From the NCBI GenBank assembly GCA_965228955.1, contig OZ245848.1, positions 5,208,001-5,272,000 of the forward strand: a stretch of DNA of 64,000 nucleotides, written 5' to 3'. The stretch's first letter is position 1. Each line of letters opens with the position of its first letter. Positions 61,405 through 64,000 of this stretch are shown here, piece by piece. The position numbers and the translations under genes were made by a program. The notes under the pieces were generated by a model. The model saw only the letters and a list, made by a program, of their open reading frames with translations, ran no database searches and was not told the origin of the DNA. This DNA is from JANSWY01 sp965228955 (GTDB taxonomy: Bacteria; Bacteroidota; Bacteroidia; Cytophagales; Cyclobacteriaceae).

Positions 61405-63686
61405 GCAAGAAACTTGTAAAACGAATTATAAGATTCATCTGGGTATTATTTTTCCTATTTGTATTGGGAATTCCACTTACTGTGGAAATGGTAAAGTATA
61501 ACCCCTGGAATTTATTTGGAAGTTTACCTAGTCTGGAAAGATTAGAAAGACCAGATCCGGATTTGTCATCTGAACTATTCTCTGCTGATGGAATTTCACT
61601 AGGCAAATATTTTCGATATAATCGTACTCAAGCTACCTACGACGAGCTAAGTGAGGATTTAAAAACTACCTTAAGGTATACAGAAGACATGAGATTCGAC
61701 GAACACTCGGGAGTAGACCTTAAGGGATTATTACGTGCTGCTTCTGGTGTGCTCACCGGTAAAAATAAAGGAGGGGGAAGTACTATTACTATGCAGCTTG
61801 CTCAAAACTTGTATCGTACAGAATCCTCGAATAAAGGAAAGTTGTATTCTGTCAGCATTCTTGGTCGTGTTATTACCAAAATCAAAGAATACATAATCTC
61901 AGTGCAGTTGGAATCTTCTTATACCAAGGAAGAAATAATGGCTATGTACCTTAATACAATTGAGTTTGGAAGTAATTCCTATGGTATAAAAGTCGCGTGT
62001 CAAACCTATTTTAATAAACTCCCAAGTGAAATTAACTACAAGGAAGCTGCTGTACTAGTAGGTCTTATCAATAAACCTACGAGATTTAATCCGATATTGA
62101 ACCCTGAGTTTGCCATGGACAAAAGAACTGAAGTCTTATGGAACCTTCACAAATTTGGTCAGATATCAAGAGAGCTTTACGATTCACTAAACGCCTCTGA
62201 TTTTGGTCTTAATTACAAAGTTGCTAATCACAATCAGGGACCAGCAACCTACTTCAGGACTGTAGCTCGTAACTTCTTAATGAGTTGGGGCAAAGAAAAC
62301 GGTTATGACATATTTGATGATGGACTAAGAATCTACACTACGATCGACAGTCGAATGCAACAATACGCTGAGGAAGCGGTTGCAGAGCACATGAAAGAGC
62401 TCCAGGGAATGTTTGATGAGGAATGGAAAGATGATCTGCCTTGGAGAAATGAAGATGGTAATGTTATTGAGAAATTTTTAGAATCCGCAATCAAAAGAAC
62501 TGAATATTACAGGGTATTGAGAAACAAGTTTGACGGAAACCAAGACTCAATCGAGCATTATCTCAATATTAAGAAACCAATGCGAGTCTTTTCCTGGGAT
62601 GGCGAAATTGACACCACATTTAGCCATTATGACTCATTAAATTATTACAAAAGATTTCTTCAAACCGGATTTATGGCGATGGATCCAAAATCTGGTCAAA
62701 TCCGAGCTTGGGTAGGTGGAATTAATCACAAATACTTCAAATACGATCATGTTAAACAAGGGAAACGACAACCAGGATCAATTATCAAACCTTTTGTTTA
62801 CACAAATGCGATTAGGCTTGGGTATTCACCTTGTTTCCCAGTTGTTGATGCGCAGGTTATTTTTGAATTACCTGGTCAGGACCCACCGGTTTGGTCACCT
62901 AAGAACTTTAATGGTGTTTACACAGGAGAAGTGATGACTATTAGGCAAGCTCAAGCAAGGTCAGTAAATAGTATTACTGCCTATATGATGAAAGAGTCAG
63001 GTGGCCCTCAGGCAGTGGTAGATTTAGCTAAAAGTTTGGGAATAAAAAGTAAACTAGAAGCGGTTCCATCATTATGTCTTGGAGCTGGTGGAGATGTCTC
63101 ATTGTTCGAGCTAGTCGGCGCGTATAGTACTTTTGTGAACAAAGGAACTCATACAGAACCATTCTTTATTTCCAGAATAGAAGATAAAAATGGCAATATA
63201 TTAGAAGAATTTGTCCCTAAAAGAAATGAAGCTTTAAATGAAACTACAGCCTACTTAATGCTTCATATGCTTAGAGGTGCGACTGAGGAAGCAGGAGGAA
63301 CGGCTCACAGATTAGGAACAGATCTTAAAGCAGACAATGAAATAGGCGGCAAAACAGGCACTACCGATAATGGATCGGATGGTTGGTTTATGGGTATTAC
63401 CAAAGATATTGCTGCTGGTGGATGGGTCGGTGGTGATGATAGGAGTATTCATTGGAGATCTTGGGCAGGTGGTTCAGGTGCCAGAACGGCATTACCCGTT
63501 TGGCGTAATTTTATGACTAAAGTATATGCTGATTCGACATTAAACATTACTAAAGGGGAATTCGAAAGACCTGACAAACCTATTAATGTAGAAATTGACT
63601 GCTCGTTATACAATGATGATTTCGCAGATCCATCAGATTCTACTATGAATCAGCAACTGATTCTGGATATGGATAGTATTATCTAG
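61401..63686 (+). CDS. Class A penicillin-binding protein (PBP1A-type transglycosylase/transpeptidase)
   Basis: A 761-residue bifunctional enzyme that polymerises and cross-links peptidoglycan in the periplasm. It has one membrane helix (about 12-31). The glycosyltransferase domain (about 60-240) contains catalytic Glu95 in TEDMRFDEHSGVD and GGGSTITMQLAQN. The transpeptidase domain (about 430-740) contains Ser460-x-x-Lys463 (GSIIKPF), SVNS and KTGTTDNGSDGWF. Length is typical of Bacteroidota PBP1A. It overlaps sprE by 4 nt and is followed by uvrC after 1 bp, so the three are probably co-transcribed. Confidence 0.95.
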   Translation: MSKKLVKRIIRFIWVLFFLFVLGIPLTVEMVKYNPWNLFGSLPSLERLERPDPDLSSELFSADGISLGKYFRYNRTQATYDELSEDLKTTLRYTEDMRFDEHSGVDLKGLLRAASGVLTGKNKGGGSTITMQLAQNLYRTESSNKGKLYSVSILGRVITKIKEYIISVQLESSYTKEEIMAMYLNTIEFGSNSYGIKVACQTYFNKLPSEINYKEAAVLVGLINKPTRFNPILNPEFAMDKRTEVLWNLHKFGQISRELYDSLNASDFGLNYKVANHNQGPATYFRTVARNFLMSWGKENGYDIFDDGLRIYTTIDSRMQQYAEEAVAEHMKELQGMFDEEWKDDLPWRNEDGNVIEKFLESAIKRTEYYRVLRNKFDGNQDSIEHYLNIKKPMRVFSWDGEIDTTFSHYDSLNYYKRFLQTGFMAMDPKSGQIRAWVGGINHKYFKYDHVKQGKRQPGSIIKPFVYTNAIRLGYSPCFPVVDAQVIFELPGQDPPVWSPKNFNGVYTGEVMTIRQAQARSVNSITAYMMKESGGPQAVVDLAKSLGIKSKLEAVPSLCLGAGGDVSLFELVGAYSTFVNKGTHTEPFFISRIEDKNGNILEEFVPKRNEALNETTAYLMLHMLRGATEEAGGTAHRLGTDLKADNEIGGKTGTTDNGSDGWFMGITKDIAAGGWVGGDDRSIHWRSWAGGSGARTALPVWRNFMTKVYADSTLNITKGEFERPDKPINVEIDCSLYNDDFADPSDSTMNQQLILDMDSII

Positions 63687-63687
63687 T

Positions 63688-64000
63688 ATGGATAAACAAA
63701 AGTTTTCAATTGAAGAGGTAAAAAACTTACCTCATTCACCTGGAATCTATAAATTCTACGACAAGGAAGATACGCTCATATATATTGGCAAAGCCAAAGA
63801 CCTTAGAAAAAGGGTCTCCAGTTATTTTACCAAAGGTCAACAATCCATTAAAACACTGAAATTAGTCTCAGAGGTAAATGCTCTGGAGGTAACAATAGTT
63901 GACTCTGAGTTTGATGCCCTCCTGTTAGAGAACAACCTGATAAAGGAGAATCAACCCAAATACAACATACTCCTTAAGGACGATAAAAGCTTTCCCAGCA
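63688..64000 (+). CDS. uvrC: Excinuclease ABC subunit C (UvrC), N-terminal fragment cut by window edge
   Basis: My translation from the ATG at 63688 gives 104 residues before the window ends. The GIY-YIG nuclease domain is clear: PGIYKFYDKEDTLIYIGKAKDLRKRV, then the conserved LLENNLIKENQPKYNILLKDDKS. UvrC makes the incisions in nucleotide excision repair after UvrAB recognises damage. It starts 1 bp after the PBP1A stop codon. Confidence 0.95.
   Translation, partial: MDKQKFSIEEVKNLPHSPGIYKFYDKEDTLIYIGKAKDLRKRVSSYFTKGQQSIKTLKLVSEVNALEVTIVDSEFDALLLENNLIKENQPKYNILLKDDKSFPS

Overview
The window is chromosomal DNA of a Bacteroidota bacterium, most likely a free-living, probably marine member of the Cytophagales; that rank is an inference. 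The evidence is low GC by eye, a TTTG-N20-TAnnTTTG promoter upstream of tRNA-Phe, and type IX secretion (T9SS) components (a PorE-like OmpA lipoprotein and SprE/PorW). Further evidence is the Bacteroidota-type long PurM, a zinc-ligand-poor DksA-like protein, and an F1Fo-ATPase operon that ends at atpG without atpD/atpC. Genes are dense, with many 4-nt overlaps. I see no CRISPR array, insertion sequence, integrase or prophage.

Layout. 1-5.7 kb: end of a sodium:alanine symporter gene, then a TesA-like lipoprotein esterase divergent from a YbbA/YbbP-type ABC exporter and a small barrel protein. 5.6-15 kb: a mostly minus-strand housekeeping block (rhomboid protease, polyprenyl synthase, RNase R, PolB-like exonuclease, LipB, ManA, YraN, DUF2071, PurM). 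15-21.9 kb: site-2-type protease, a secreted coiled-coil protein, a large exported TPR-CHAT protein and the PorE-like lipoprotein. 22-27 kb: a PhoB-type two-component system with an Ig-like lipoprotein, an outer-membrane protein and a lipoprotein with two RskA-like domains. An 11-bp-period direct repeat lies upstream of both the regulator and the last lipoprotein. 27-32.6 kb: a quinone-type Fe-S protein pair, tRNA-Phe, a THUMP-like methyltransferase, a small porin and asd. 32.7-43.5 kb: a 3087-residue multidomain surface protein (Ig-like and lamin-tail repeats, T9SS-type C-terminus) and an SH3 lipoprotein. 43.6-45.7 kb: DksA-like protein, ScpB and an rRNA pseudouridine synthase. 45.7-49.1 kb: an ECF sigma / putative anti-sigma / DUF4097 / two-barrel operon. 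49.1-50.6 kb: a methyltransferase and a UbiA-like membrane protein. 50.6-57.5 kb: an M23 peptidase, bactofilin and ATP synthase operon. 57.7-64 kb: a PAS-GAF protein, SprE/PorW, a PBP1A-type enzyme and the start of uvrC.

Most of the window is ordinary core genome. The parts that look least described are envelope-related: the two-component/Ig/RskA-like cluster with its shared operator-like repeat, the ECF-sigma operon, the exported CHAT protein beside PorE, the giant lamin-tail surface protein, and the coupling of cell-shape genes to the ATP synthase operon. No clear new defence or mobile system is visible. All function calls come from reading motifs by eye; no database search was run.
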